DNA of 64,000 nt from Ricinus communis. Its lineage: Eukaryota; Streptophyta; Magnoliopsida; Malpighiales; Euphorbiaceae. Under the pieces are notes generated by a model, which worked only from the letters and a program-made list of their open reading frames with translations, searched no databases and had not been told where the DNA came from. The stretch is taken from assembly GCF_019578655.1 (NCBI RefSeq), contig NC_063263.1, forward strand, positions 23,931,001-23,995,000, written 5' to 3'. Both the position numbers and the translations under genes were made by a program. Positions 1 through 12,600 of the stretch are shown one piece after another (within the stretch, counting starts at the first letter, position 1; each line of letters starts with the position of its first letter).

Positions 1-273
1 CCTTTAAATACTTTGAGTGATTTAGAGTGAATCTGGTGAGGAGTTGGTTTTGAATAATTTTGTTGAGACAGTGTTTTGCGAATTATTGGCATCTTGGTTG
101 TGATACTTGAATTGATTGGTTCGTTTCTTTTTGTTTGACTTACGCTTGTTAAGGATATGTGCAGGAGCTCCCTAGCTTGTCTGTCAATTCAAGTGTTGTT
201 CCTTAGTGGTTTATTTTCCTTATTTTACTTTTTATTGCTTGAGGACAAGCAATGAGCTAAGTGTGGGGTTATT
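1..273 (+). mobile_element. 3' end of internal region of an Athila-like Ty3/gypsy element, with polypurine tract
   Basis: No coding sequence is visible. The stretch ends in a conserved block around 238-270 (GAGGACAAGC, then AAGTGTGGGG) that resembles the polypurine-tract region next to the 3' LTR of Athila/Tat-type gypsy elements. The LTR described next starts just after it, so orientation is plus. The rest of the element lies outside the window to the left. Family placement rests on this block only. Confidence 0.65.
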
Positions 274-1709
274 TGATGTGTGTAAAATACATACATCTAA
301 ATGGGATTTTTAAGATTGATTTTATGTACATTTGGATGTGAATTGGTCCCAACACTCACCCTATGTGTCTTTTTGTGTGCATTAGGTCCAAAAGAAGTCA
401 AAGTATGATAAAGGGAAGAATTGGAGCATAATTGGATGTCAAAGCTGTCGAAACAAGCTAAGTATGCCCATGAGGAAGGTTAACACGGTCGTGTTGGATT
501 CAACACTAGCCGTGTTTCCAACACGGCCACCAACACAGCCGTATTGGATGCATCAAACATCAAAGAAAAAAGGGGTTTTTAGGGAGCACGACCACAGAGA
601 GTAACACGGGCATCAACACCAGAACGTGTTGGGAACACGGGCATCAACACAGCCATGTTCATGGCAGCTGGTCAAATTCATTTAAAAAGAAAGAAAAGAA
701 AAAAAGGGAGGCAACAAGGGTTAGAACGTCCAAAACTCATCTTTTTCTCTGTCTAAGGGTTTTCTGAGTTGAAACTAAGGGAAAAAAGAGACTTGGATCA
801 AGGTTTCACTTGGATTCTCTTCGAAGATCAAAGATTGGCGAGGATTATCGATTGGTTTCAATCCGAGTAAGAGGAACAAGAATCGATCCAAGATTAGGCA
901 CAAGGAATTGGAGCTATTTACTCTCATCCAAGGGTGTATTCGGGTTCCTCTGCCTTTACTCATTTTTTGTAATTGAATTCTTGTTGGTTGTGATTATGAA
1001 CATGATTAGCTAAACTTATTAACGCATTGGGGTTCTTTATCTAGGGAGTTTTGTACTTCAATTTTGAATTAAATGTATTGATCGTCAATATTGGTTTGTA
1101 ATAGAAGTATTTATTGATTTGTTCTTCATATCTTGTTGAATGATTTTTGAAATTTGAATGATCTTGAGAAAGATGTTTAGGTTTGGATTGTCCTTTGCAA
1201 CCTAGAATTGAATTCGCCTAGAGATAGGATGTTCGTTCTACCGGATTGAGAATTAACAACTCTCAATAGTGTTAAATGGTACATAATGCTAATTTAGGTA
1301 ATTAGAGTTAGGAAGAGATTTCAACCTATTTAATCTAAGTTAAGATGTTAGTGTCCTTAAAAAAGGCATTAATTGTGTAGAGATTTTCCCACGGAAATTG
1401 GATTCAATCAATCAATTCCACCCTTAATTTCCATTCCTTAGAGACAAGAATTCCCAAAGGGTTATTCCTTTACTTGAATTAATCATTCCCTAGTATACGT
1501 AGTTCGATAACAATTAGAGTAGCTATTAGTTAATTTAGGAATTATTCATTAACACCATTTTTTTCTGTGATTAGATAACAGAGAAGATTGAATAGATTTA
1601 GGTTCACACGTTCTTTGGGGAATACGACACTTGGTACTCGCCGTTAGTTATACTCCACTGATAGATACACTGCCTTAGGTCATAGTCTTGCTTGACTTAG
1701 CACACATCA
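274..1709 (+). mobile_element. 3' LTR of an Athila-like gypsy element
   Basis: The segment begins TGATGTGTG and ends CACACATCA, a perfect 9-bp terminal inverted repeat of the TG...CA kind that bounds LTRs, and it follows a polypurine tract. Length is 1436 bp, normal for Athila-type LTRs. An AG-rich stretch around 683-715 and a palindrome array at 482-659 lie inside. Short ORFs on both strands near 775-1013 have no recognisable domain and are not called. The 5' LTR is outside the window, so a target-site duplication cannot be tested. Confidence 0.8.
482..659. repeat. Array of AACACGG/CCGTGTT palindromic half-sites
   Basis: Imperfect copies of AACACGGCCGTGTT and its half-sites recur from 482-545 and again from 602-659, for example AACACGGTCGTGTT at 482-495. 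They sit within the Athila-like LTR in what should be U3. Function is unknown; the arrangement could be a protein-binding array or could support hairpins. Confidence 0.7.
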
Positions 1710-2728
1710 AAAGAATAGTAAGAGAAAATAACACATCGATGGTCAAAAAAACTCAATGCATGCTCAATTTGGCCAAAAGAGGAATTACTTCTCCTTTCAT
1801 CAAACCCAAGTCGTTCTAGCATGGTGTGGCCTAAAGATATGGATAAAGAACTCGACAATTTGGTATGAATTTGAGCGAATTTGGGTTGAGGATTAAGAGA
1901 GAAATCAAAGAAAGTTTAATAGAAGTTAGAGAAAATGTTAGAATGAGAATATAAAGAAAAAAAGAAAAAAAGAAGATATATGTCCTAAAATGAAAAATTA
2001 CCATTTTGATCCTAATTGTCAAATTATATTTTGGCCCCTAGCTGGCAAAATTACTAGTTTGGTCCTTGAAAGGGGAAATCACTTTTCTTCACCCGGAAGT
2101 GGAAATTATCAAAGAATACAAAGAACTTACTAATTCAACACCTGGAAGTGAGAAAATTACCGAATCATAACTCTTTCTAACCTGAAGCATAAGGTAACTA
2201 AGAAAACTTCAACAATTAGCAGCGAAAATGCCCACCACTAAGAAATTCGAAGAAACGGATGAAGTCCCAAAATCAAGCCAAATAGAGATTCTGCACCAAA
2301 TTTGTTTTAGAAGAAAAATCCATAAAGCTAGAGGGAGGCTTCTGCATTTATCTTGAGGGGAGATCTTCAAGATATGACGGGCGAAGTCCTTAAATCAAGC
2401 CAAATAGAAATTTTTGCACAATATTAGTTTTAGAAGAAAAAAAAATACAAAGCTAAAGGAAGGTCTATGCATTTATCTTGAAGGGAGGTCTTCAAGATGC
2501 GACGAGTGAAGTATCAAATACAAGCTAGATAGAAAATATACACTAAAAAGCTAGATGAATTCTCCATACACAGTTTACTCGAAGGGAGGTCTCCAAGATA
2601 CTACAAGCCTGTAAAGCTTTGCTTATATAGCTCTTATATCCTTTTTTATTGTATTCGTGATGTTTATGACTTGTACCGATTTATTTCATCATGAATATGT
2701 TTATAAATCTCAAAAAACCGGAGGCAAA
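1710..2728 (+). mobile_element. Degraded 3' internal region of the dominant gypsy family, with GAAGTGG-type repeats
   Basis: No open gene is present. From about 2080 to 2230 short units of the type CCCGGAAGTGGAAA recur, and from about 2250 to 2620 longer units (AAGTCC...AAATCAAGCCAAATAGA) recur. The same repeats lie immediately upstream of LTR C (18570-19470) and, in reverse orientation, next to LTR D (55180-55435). This stretch is therefore the pre-LTR region of the same retroelement family, joined to LTR A at about 2729. Confidence 0.6.
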
Positions 2729-4960
2729 TTATAAGTATCCATTTTTTAAATCTAAATATCGAGAAAATTACAAAAAGCTAGATAATGAAAGTTCATATTC
2801 CTCTCGAGTCTCACGAAATTGGAAAAAGTCAAAGTCCTAATTAAGGTTATAAGTAGTTAAGTTAAATATTGTTTCTCAAAATCAAATTGAACTAAATTAA
2901 CCAAAATAATTAAGTTTTGGGATCAAAATCAATCAAATTACCAAGTATAGGGACTAATTTGCAAAAATTTTAAAAACTAGCCAACCTAGAGCCAATCGGT
3001 TCTACATACAACTGATCGAATATACATAAAGTCGACCAGCTGTACATAATGCCAATTGGCCCAAAATTTAAAAAGAAGATTTTCATGATGTTTTTCAATA
3101 TTTTCTAATTTTAAACATTAATAATTATTAAAATAAACTTTCTAAAAAGTTTTTATTAATAATTATCTAGCTTTTAATTATTTTTTATAATTAAACAAAT
3201 TCTTATTGATAATTATCCTATTTATTTAAAAACTGTATTTGTCGATGTAAAAGGATTTTGATAATCCCTTTAATTATCAATAATTCTATGGAATTATCTT
3301 TAATTAAAGGGAATGATTATCCTAGTCTTCAGGGTATTCTTCACTTTCTTTATAAATAGAAAAAGAAACCATAAGCTAGCGGGTTAGCAACTCTGGACAA
3401 AAAAAATAACTGATAACTTGGTGAACATACTGTGATTTCCAAAAAGCAAAACATAAACCCATCAAATACCTTAGATCCCTACCCTATCTATGGATTAACC
3501 TATTTCTCTATTCCTAAGACTAAGGATCTGTTGAATATGATGACAATTTGAGGGTTCCTAAAAACTCAATCATCTCATCATATATTTGTCTTCCTCTTGT
3601 GATTTTGTTTATAATTTAGAAGCATGCTTAGGATTTGTTTTTTGTTGCTTCTGTATGTTACCATTTTGAATCTGATAACTATTATAAGATTGCGTGTCAG
3701 ATCTAAGCTTTTTACCATTTTCTTAATAGAATATCATGATTATGTTATGAAATAGTCGTTCTCTTAAAATTTTGATTAAGTTGCCATATTTAGCTGATTA
3801 TCTGTTAAAATCTGCTTTTGTGTTAATTATCTGTTGTCAAACTGCTTAAAGCTTATTGATATTGTTTTTACTTTAAAATTTAGTTAATCTCTTTATTTTG
3901 CTTTGTTTTTCATATATTAATCGATCTTTTTGTTATTATGTGTGTATATTGATTTTTTAGAGATTTTGGAGTATTTGTCTATTGCCTAAAGCTCGAATCG
4001 GCCTAGGAATCAAGCCTAGAGCCGATTAGCTCTACCTTACAGTCGATCGGTTGTTCGTTCCTTATTCACCCATTTTTGCTAGTTTTCGATGGATTTTCTC
4101 CCGATGATCAGGTTTCACCGGTTTTAGCCATTTCTGCTAGTTCTTTTTTGCTTATTTTTATTTTTGGGAATGTAATTTTATTATTTTTTCTTTTTTTTTT
4201 GCTTGCCAATTTTATATATCTATAATCTGTAAAATAGTGGACAACTATTTGCTTGTTTAATTATTAACTAAAAATAGTTCATACAGACTTAGGCTTGCGA
4301 ATTAGACCTTGGCATGTAATATTTAGTCTAGTAGAATAAAAATATGGTGAATTAGGCTTGATCATAGAACCTAATTAGATCTAGGTAAGCTTTGCCATGT
4401 ATAATTAATAAACTGATCCATTTAGATTTCAAAAATTAAGACAGGCTTTTGGCGTGCAAGATATAGCCTATTTAGGATTAAAGGTCGATAAATTTGGACT
4501 TAACAAATAAAATTGGGCTTAGACTAAATATGCCTTTTGCATATAATCAAATAGCTAACTAGGTTAATCAATACAGAGGGGATTAGGCCAGGCCCAATAA
4601 AATAATCTAGAATTAGGTGGACCTATAATATATTATATTTTTTATGTGTAGAAATATTATACTGCATTTATAGGTAATACACTATTAAATAATAAAATTA
4701 TAGGTTAGAATACACAATTAAAGCAGTTGGTTTCTGAATCCATCTCTCGATGTGATGATGCTTTCTTAAGGAATCTAGTTACGCCATTCAATTAGAAGAT
4801 GTGTTCCGGTAATTTATCCGGGTGGGACTCTATTTCTCTATGCTAATCTTTATGACTAGTTAGCATATTCTTAATTAGGCTAAAAAGCCTTACAGTATCG
4901 TAATCGCTAGAAACACTTGGGTATGCGCTCGAAATCGACAACCACGATTCTACCCAAGAA
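2729..4960 (+). mobile_element. LTR A of the dominant gypsy family (probably Tat lineage)
   Basis: Aligned by eye with four other copies (B, C, D, E). All begin with a mutated TGTTAGCATCC-type start followed by a conserved ATCCAAATATCGAG-like block. Shared landmarks are palindrome clusters at 2989-3060 and 3991-4055, a TATA box (TATAAATA at 3351), a GAGGGTTCC block near 3550, and the terminal block GCCTTACAGTATCGTAATCGC near 4890. The 3' boundary is approximate. Downstream sequence is AT-rich with no recognisable gag, so this may be a 3' LTR or a solo LTR. Confidence 0.7.
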
Positions 4961-6222
4961 TAGTAATTAAAAGTGGGTTTTGGGCAAGAATTGGCATGAT
5001 CCAAAACCCAATAAAAAGCTTTTGACCGAGTGGTGAAAAGTAGTGGATCATCTTGGTAAAAGCATATGTGATCATCATATACATTTTTAGCTTGTTTAAG
5101 AATAGGGTCGAGAGCGTGTAGGAGCTAACACCTGGAATTCAGCATCAGATTCTTTACACCGAACTTCAGTTCTGCAATTGATGTTTCTTTTCTCTTTGAT
5201 ATGTTGAGAAGGTCAATCGAGGGTTAGTAGAAGATTTTAAAAGGCTACAAAAAATTTGGATTGAGTTTATAAAGGAAGAAATTGACAAAAGATATGCAAT
5301 TTATAGATAAAATTTATAAATATTCTATCGCTTGAAATCCCGTCTAAAAAAGAATGATTGCATATTTGACACCTGGAAGAAAGTGTCAAGGGTCGGTCAG
5401 TTAACTTTTTTGGCCAGGTAGGATTTTTATAGGCTTTATTTTATTAAATGATAGCTCATAAAAGTAGGGGCATTATTCACACTAGCCTAAAAAAGGGTTG
5501 TTCTAGCTCTAAAAGGATAAAATGGGCTTTGATAAGAGGATTAAAGGTATTTTGAAAAGCCCAATAGTAGAGCCTATAAGCTTGGAATTAAGTGACCAAT
5601 TTATAAGAAATTTGATATGGAAAAAAAGTGTTGGTGGGTGCTTTGATTTATTCAGGACTCTTCATAGTATTAAAGAATTGTAAACAATCTTACATTCTTA
5701 AGTGATAAAGTTGCTCCACTCCTAATGGATAAAGTTGTATAGTATTAAGATTTCTTATTAAGATAGGATTGTACAGCTATAAATAGTTATAGAAGGCTTG
5801 TTGTAAGACACATACATTTACAAACAAAAAATTTTATATAATTATTTTTGTTGATTGATTCTCTATAAGTATTTTCAATTTCTGTGATTGGTAATCCTTG
5901 ATTATACTATATATTCTTGTGCAATAGAAGGTTCTAGTGTAAATTCACTTTCCTAAAGTGGCTGAGTGGTTTATTTCTATGATCCATCTTCCATGAGTCT
6001 AGTTCTGCTCTTGGTCATTGGTCAAGAAAGTTATCTCTATTACTTATGTTTTTTTTATTCTTGTAGCTGGTTGTTAAACCTACTCTTAAAATAATATTTA
6101 AAATATTATCTAACCGAGTCTCATTAATTTTGTGGCGTGAACACTAGTACTATGCTAAACTTTTTACACTTAAATTTAACAATACATTTTATTTTATGAG
6201 CACTAACGAATTTAGTTACTAA

Positions 6223-6256
<34 letters not shown>

Positions 6257-7030
6257 GGATGCAAAATAAATTTATTAAAGGCTGCATATTATGTTATTAC
6301 GCTTTACTAAATCATAATTTATTAATCGTGTCAATTGATAATTAATATTGATAATTATTCATTGTTTACTAATTTATATTAGTCAAACTATTTGTAGGAT
6401 ATATAACCTTTAAACTAAAAATCTAATTCATCAAGAATTTATTAAATTAATTAATAAAAAGGAGAATGATAAATAATTAGAATTTGATAAAAATATAGAA
6501 ATTCTTCTTTAAGAAATTAAATAAGAAACTCTAGTAAATATAGATCTTTTATGAGATTAGTAATTTATATTGAAATGAAATTTTATAAATAAGAAACTCT
6601 ATTAAATATACATCTTTTATAAGATAGTAATCTATTTCAAATTAAATTTGTAATTGATAAATAATTAGGAGTATTATAAATATTTAGTCTATTAATTTTT
6701 TTTAATAAATAAATAATAATAATTTTAAATATTAAATTCACGATACAATACCGTAGAGAAAATGCTAAACTAACATTACTAAAAAAAATACAATTTAGAT
6801 TATTATCACTCTAGTGGTATTAATATGGCAATAAATATTTTAAAAATATATAATTATTCATGTGAATAACTATTTTTTTAATACTGGAAGTGTTTTTAAT
6901 TTTAAATTTAATTATATTTTATTTTGAGTATAAAAATAACAAATGAGTTGAATTGGTTAAAATTCATGCGTGAAAAAATAGTATGTAAAAAAACAAAATT
7001 TTAGGTAAAAAAAAGAATACCAAAAACAAT
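4961..7030. other. Gene-free AT-rich stretch, possibly with a degraded Copia-type LTR
   Basis: No coding region is supported. Around 5628-6080 there is LTR-like texture: a TGTTGG start, a TATA-like CTATAAATAG near 5778, and a stretch rich in short T runs. No paired end or primer-binding site could be fixed, so it is not called as an element. From about 6170 to 7030 the sequence is very AT-rich, with an ATT microsatellite. Confidence 0.4.
6223..6256. repeat. (ATT)n microsatellite
   Basis: About eleven uninterrupted ATT units lie in AT-rich intergenic DNA between LTR A and the tRNA gene. It is a likely polymorphic simple repeat. Confidence 0.95.
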
Positions 7031-7034
7031 AAAA
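7031..7034 (-). terminator. RNA polymerase III terminator of the tRNA gene
   Basis: On the minus strand a run of four T residues follows the tRNA 3' end after two bases, the usual Pol III stop signal. Confidence 0.75.
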
Positions 7035-7036
7035 CA

Positions 7037-7060
7037 CGCTAGAGGAAGGGCTTGAACCTT

Positions 7061-7093
<33 letters not shown>

Positions 7094-7110
7094 AACTGAG
7101 CTACTCCAGC
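7037..7110 (-). tRNA. tRNA-Asn (GUU)
   Basis: On the minus strand the sequence folds as a complete cloverleaf. The acceptor strands GCTGGAG and CTCTAGC pair with one G-T, the discriminator is G, and the D arm TAGCTCAGTTGGTTAGAGC is standard (box A). The anticodon stem TGTGG/CCACA encloses the loop CTGTTAA with anticodon GTT (plus-strand 7074-7076), and the T arm GGTTCAAGCC forms box B. No intron is present. It lies about 550 bp downstream of the kinase stop codon. CCA is not encoded, as expected for a nuclear gene. It decodes AAC/AAU. Confidence 0.96.
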
Positions 7111-7657
7111 GAATCTAAGGTAGCGGTGACTTCCATCAAAATGTAAAAAACTCTTCTTATTTATTGGCTACGGTTTCCAACTTGAGAACTCAGAGCTTTA
7201 GGAATGACTGCAATTCCAATTGACGTACACCTAATTGGTAGAACTGAAAATAGGAGAGAACTCTAGTATATGCATATGCATATCCCACAGTTATTTGTAA
7301 TAATAGATAGTTATCATGTTGCCGTCTTGTCTTGAATTGGCAGTGGATGTTCTGGATGGAAAATAACATCTCTCAGTCAGTGTATCTGAAACCATGGATT
7401 CTCATGAGTCTCTAGTTATTAAGCATAAAAGTAAGAAAGTGAGAATCAGTCTTGCAAGTTGATGAATATTAAAGGCCCATAAATCATAATAATTTTATTG
7501 CGTAAAGGACCTGAGAGACAAATTTTTTTGTATTCAATATCGGAAAATTTCTGCTAACATCTTTGGACAAAGGAACAGAACTATCTTACGAATAATTTAT
7601 TTCAATTTGAACAACGAAAAACAATTACGTAGGCGCAAAAAACCATGAATGCATATA
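7111..7657. other. Intergenic spacer, 3' flank of the kinase gene
   Basis: This stretch probably holds the 3' untranslated region of the kinase gene and the upstream flank of the tRNA gene. No ORF, repeat or other recognisable element was seen. Confidence 0.5.
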
Positions 7658-10600
7658 CTAATAATGTGGAAAGCCTGCCTTTTTCTGCAGATACCGAAAT
7701 ATCTGTGGAAGGGAAAATTTTGGGTCATTTCCAGAGTTTATACACAATCTTGCTACAGCTAAAAGATTTTTAAGTTCTCTAGAATTATAACTGTTTCCAA
7801 GATCTGGGTCTATCATCTTTTGCATGGAACTGCGAAAACGAGATCCTTGGATCCACTGGACTAAATCTGTGCTTCCTTTCTCTGATGATTGACCAGTTAT
7901 TAACTCAAGGATTAGCACACCAAGCTGAAATATTAAGTTCCCACATCTCTGATCCATACAATCTGCAATCACAGAATTACACAAAAAAATAAATGTTAAA
8001 ACTGAGAGCAATTCAAACCTATAGCAAGTTTCTTTTTTGGAGAGTGATTGTCGAAAACCACCTGTGCAGGAGGCATGAGGTGTTGGTGTTGTTACACACT
8101 TTTCAACAGAATTAAGAAGACCAATGTTGGAGAGCTGTCATAATGAGCAGGATGACTATATGAGATCTTCTTGAAGTCCGAGCAATGGAAAGCGAAGAAG
8201 AGAAAAATAAACTTACCTTAGCAGTGAAGTTTTCATCTAGCATGATATTACTTGAGCTGATAGAAACACGGTGAGTCGGTAGGTTACTAAAGAGAAGCAA
8301 ATACTCCTGCAATGTAAAATAACCATAATTGAACACTATTTAATTGTAAGTCAGTATTTTCTTCTTTTCTTGTTTTATACTATACTGCTCCCCATCCATA
8401 GAATTGATGCATATGACCGATCCAGAGAATTGCGTAGACTTCCATATAGAATGTAGTAGTGATAAAGTAAATATTTAAACACAGCCAATCAAGGAATGAT
8501 AACACTTTGACAGCTGAGTATTCTAAAGATGTGCACATCACTTGTTCTCAAATTTCTGGAAAAGTTGAACTTTTGCAAACTTACAGAATGATAAGACGCA
8601 TGACTCGACCGATTCATAGCACATAGACAAGGAAAAAAAGATTGTATAAATCTGCAAATTTCATGGATTGTAATTTAGGAGTCAGCTTTTTCTCTGTTCA
8701 CTGTTTATGCATTATGCTCCGTTACTATGCAACATTCCACATCATTTGGGACTTGTGTGTTCAAGGCGGTATCATGCACAATCAAGCAGTTGGTATTTCT
8801 TTTAGTCCTTCTTGCTCATGAACAAGGAAAGGAACATCAAACGAAGGAGTATTTAATCTCTTAGAGAACCAAAGGAACAGAAGAAAGTGCTCATTATCAC
8901 AGACTTGTGAAATTAATTCTAAGTTTCTGGATACTTCATGCAAGGCTGTTTAACTTTTGGTAATGGAATCACACTGTCCTACGATTTTTATAGGGTAATT
9001 TTAATAACATTTCCTTTTTAATTATTCAATTCCTGGACAGCATGGCATAATAGCACATTTTTAGTTCAGTTCAAATAATGTGATTATTTCAGTGCAAGAA
9101 ACTGAAGAAACTGTTGAGAAGTGACAATCTTTTGAGGATTGAGCATAAAGTTGTTTCTGCAATTGCAGAACAGTTTTGGAAGATAATGTGTCACCTACAA
9201 GGGACTTACCAATGCAGCTGCCACACCAATGGCTATCTGTAACCTCGTCTTCCAATTCAATGGAGTCCTAAGAGGATCTGCTAAGAACCATCTATTTGTG
9301 AAAAGAAATCAAATTTTGTCAATCATTTATCACATACAAGTTATGCTCTGAGGATTACCATTGAAATGCTCCTTCAAGCTCCCATTTTCTATATTATCAA
9401 ACACTAGCAATCTGCAAAGTGTGATAAAATAAGTTTATAAACTGAAGAAAAAACATATTTGAGAAACATCAAGAATGATAAGACAATCACAGCATATATA
9501 TCACTATAGCGCCATAACAATCCTCAAAATAAGCTTAATTCTCTATCTTCTCTTCATGTCACAGATGACAGAACCGCGAACTTTCTCTTTCACGAATATG
9601 AAAATGAAAAATGTTGGAGTTAGACATCAAACCTCTTACGCCCAATGGAAAAGCCTTTAAGCGAAAGAAGATGACGGTGATGCAAGCGTCCCAAGAGCTG
9701 TACTTCCCTAATGAAAACATCATTTTCTTGATTAAGATCTTTTACTTCCATTACCAGTGCAATGTAACCATCTTGAAATCTGGCCTTATAAGCAGTGCCA
9801 TGAGAATCACTATAAACTATCCTTTGAAAACCATCAGTTGCCATCTTTAAATCTTTGTATGAGAACCGCCTGACAAATGATACTGGACCTGCAAGATATA
9901 GAATCAACAATTAACAGCTAAAACTAAACATAAATTGAAATACTATTTGTGTCGTTCCTTGTACATTTGCAGACTTGCAAAATAATATATGGTAAGGATA
10001 ATTAGTGATGTTTGCTTTTCTTATGCAATCGAATGACTGAATAGAATGAAGTTCTGCATTTCTTCACCAGCAAAGCGCAGAGGACTTTAATTGCAGCCAG
10101 TCAATTGAAGACAAAAGAAAGGCTCTTATACAAGGTCATAACAAAAATGTCAAAGAAACATTTCACCCGAAAACTTAAGCTATTAGGTGAGGTGCTAAAA
10201 ATTAGTTTACATCTCTAACCCGAATGCGGATACCCATTGGACTTGAAGCCTGAATATCTAATTAATTTATAATATATTTTGATCATAAAAGCTCTGCTAC
10301 CATATCAAATAACCATTCCAGCCAAAAACTTAAACTATTATGCGAGGTCGTAAGAATAGTTTGATATCTCCAACAAAAAGGCCAAAATATTTTAGATGAT
10401 CAAAAGTCATAAACTTAAAACAGATATGGAAACACAATTGACTTACAATATTCAAAGTTTGTTAACCCGATTCTTAATTTTTTTACTTCCAACTCTATAA
10501 TTCAATCTAACTGCAAAAAGTGACCACAGAGTTAACACTAAATTCTGCAAAATGAAGTCATTATAAACTCCACAGAAAATGTGAATAACATAACAGTCAT

Positions 10601-10859
10601 AGAAACCCCAGAAGATGAGGAAAGATTCCCTACATAAATCACACACAAAAACCCACAGCATTTTCAAGTTCAAGCCCATGAATTCTCAAGCAATTCACAG
10701 GCAATTCACCAAACATTGGAGCTCAAGAATCACAAGTACATAACCAGATAAAGAAATTAATAAGTGAAGTGAAGATAATGTACCAGAACGAGATCGACGA
10801 AGCCAAGCAAGAAGATGAGCCCTGATCTTGCGGATCAGGCGATCCATTTCACCTACCAT
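7658..10859 (-). CDS. Receptor-like cytoplasmic kinase homologue, probable pseudokinase (7 exons, 306 aa)
   Basis: Seven minus-strand exons join with GT-AG introns and one continuous frame: 10784-10859, 9633-9888, 9359-9411, 9210-9277, 8217-8306, 8062-8134 and 7658-7962 (921 nt with stop). The protein has a basic N-terminus (MVGEMDRLIRKIRAH), no signal peptide or membrane span, and a kinase fold from about residue 34 (RRFSYKDLKMATDGF) to the end, the layout of receptor-like cytoplasmic kinases. Key residues are missing. The glycine loop reads SDSHGTAYKA (52-61), the VAIK lysine position is Met72 (ALVMEVKD), the HRD Asp is Val165 (HRVSISSSNIML) and DFG is NIG (184-186). The activation segment is short, with no APE motif. 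The alpha-C Glu (E87) and the C-lobe helices (LGVLILELITGQ) are kept. Intact frame and splice sites argue for an expressed protein with a scaffold or allosteric role; this is inference. Confidence 0.88.
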
Positions 10860-12600
10860 AACTGTCTCCTGAATGGCCTTAAAATTGGGTTTGAAATGAA
10901 TAAGCAGCAGCAGTTAATGTACAGTGAACTCCCATTGCTTTGTTTTCTGTTTCTATAACGAATTATGTTAAAAGGGACATAAGATTCTCTGATTTATTAC
11001 TATTTATTGAGTTCCTAGTTGTTTGGGTATTAATATTTTGTGTTCCAGTTTGTTTGCGTTGCTTGTTAGTTACTTTGTAATTATTCACTGCTGTGCTGTT
11101 TTGTGTAATATTGGAAAGTGATAAAAACAGTTAAATATAGTTAAAGAAGGCAAGGTGAAAAAAGAAAACAAATATTTATTATATGGGTTTTGGCAGGGTA
11201 AAGCAGACTGTTTACTTGGTTGGTGTTGTACTCATAGATTTAGGTCAATCAGAAATTCAATTATCAAAACCATATGGAGTATGGACTGTCATTAGCTATG
11301 CTTATGCATCTGAATTTTTTGTTTTATAGAAAAATATTATACAATAAAATCTTTTTATAATCAATTAATCATATAACTGAAAGTAAAGTAATTTTGTTAC
11401 TATAAAGAAATTATAATTTAATTAAGAAAAATTATAGAATTTATTATTTTAACTTAATTATCTGCAGTGCAAGTGATATAGAGGTAAAGCGTGCATTATA
11501 TTAATAATTACTTAATGGAGCATATAAAATTCAAAATATTGACGTTGACAAAAAAAGATGGATATAGTTTCAAATAATATAGTGTATCTCTATAGTGTTA
11601 GAAATGTGCAAAGTAACTTAAAAGTTTTTAATCTTTAATAGAAATTATTGTCTCAAACAATTTTAGATAGATAAATATTTTATTTTATCTTAAGCTTTAA
11701 ATGTAAAGTAACATGTTAGTATTATTTTTATATTCAAATTAGTAGGAATTTAAATATAATATGTTTTTTAATTATATAGTTGTGATTTATTTTAATGTTT
11801 TGTTTTATATTTTTTGTTAAGGAAGTAAAGGAGTATAAACTTGGTAGCTAAAAAGTAATTGAAGGGTCAAGAAGTGTATTATGGAGTTTTATTTTGAGCC
11901 TTAACTGGCCCTATAATCGGTGGTTTAAAAAGAGAATGACTCGATAGAAATATAGAATGATGAAGTAACAGTACTTAACCGGTTCTTAAACTGGCCGTTT
12001 GCACAAAGAAAGAAAAAACTGGTCAAGATAGGTTAAATATCAGATAGCTCATTAGTGAGGTGTTTTAATCCTGTTTACAAAAGAGATAAAGTCTTAAAGG
12101 AGCTAGGATTGAGGCATTATAAAAGTAAAAGTGGTTTTGGATAAATTTTCCAACTGGTACCAAAATTTGGGACTATATATCAATTTGATATTTTTAATTA
12201 TTTTAAATATCTCTTTTAAGAAAATTAATATTTTAAAATTTTATTAGTATAATAATATAAAAAATATTTTAAAATATTTATTACTTGATTTTTAGTATTA
12301 AACAAATTAATATTATAAATATAGTTGGCATTATTATTTTAAGATTAGAACCACTGTTTAATTAGAACTTTAACTTATCAATAAATAAATAAAGAAAGAA
12401 AACAATAAAATATACATAAACTTGAATCTCATGTGTCAAAAATAAAAACACATGTCAAAACAATTTTATGTCTTAGCAGTTAATATATTTCTAAAGAACA
12501 TAGAAACAAAAATTAAAATATTTCTAAAGTATATATTTATGATATTTATAAATAATGAATAATTCATAAGAAATAACAATTAATGTTGTCCCTTGGAACT
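10860..12600. other. Promoter flank of the kinase gene and AT-rich intergenic DNA
   Basis: About 10860-11100 should hold the 5' untranslated region and promoter of the minus-strand kinase gene; no TATA box could be assigned. From 11100 to 12600 the sequence is AT-rich and featureless. No coding region or recognisable repeat was seen. Confidence 0.45.

Noticed and set aside
5628..6080. Possible complete Copia solo LTR
   Set aside because: A TATA-like site and LTR-like texture are visible, but no matching TG...CA ends or target duplication could be fixed.
10452..10679. 75-codon minus-strand ORF upstream of kinase exon 2
   Set aside because: It lies wholly within the first intron and has no family pattern.
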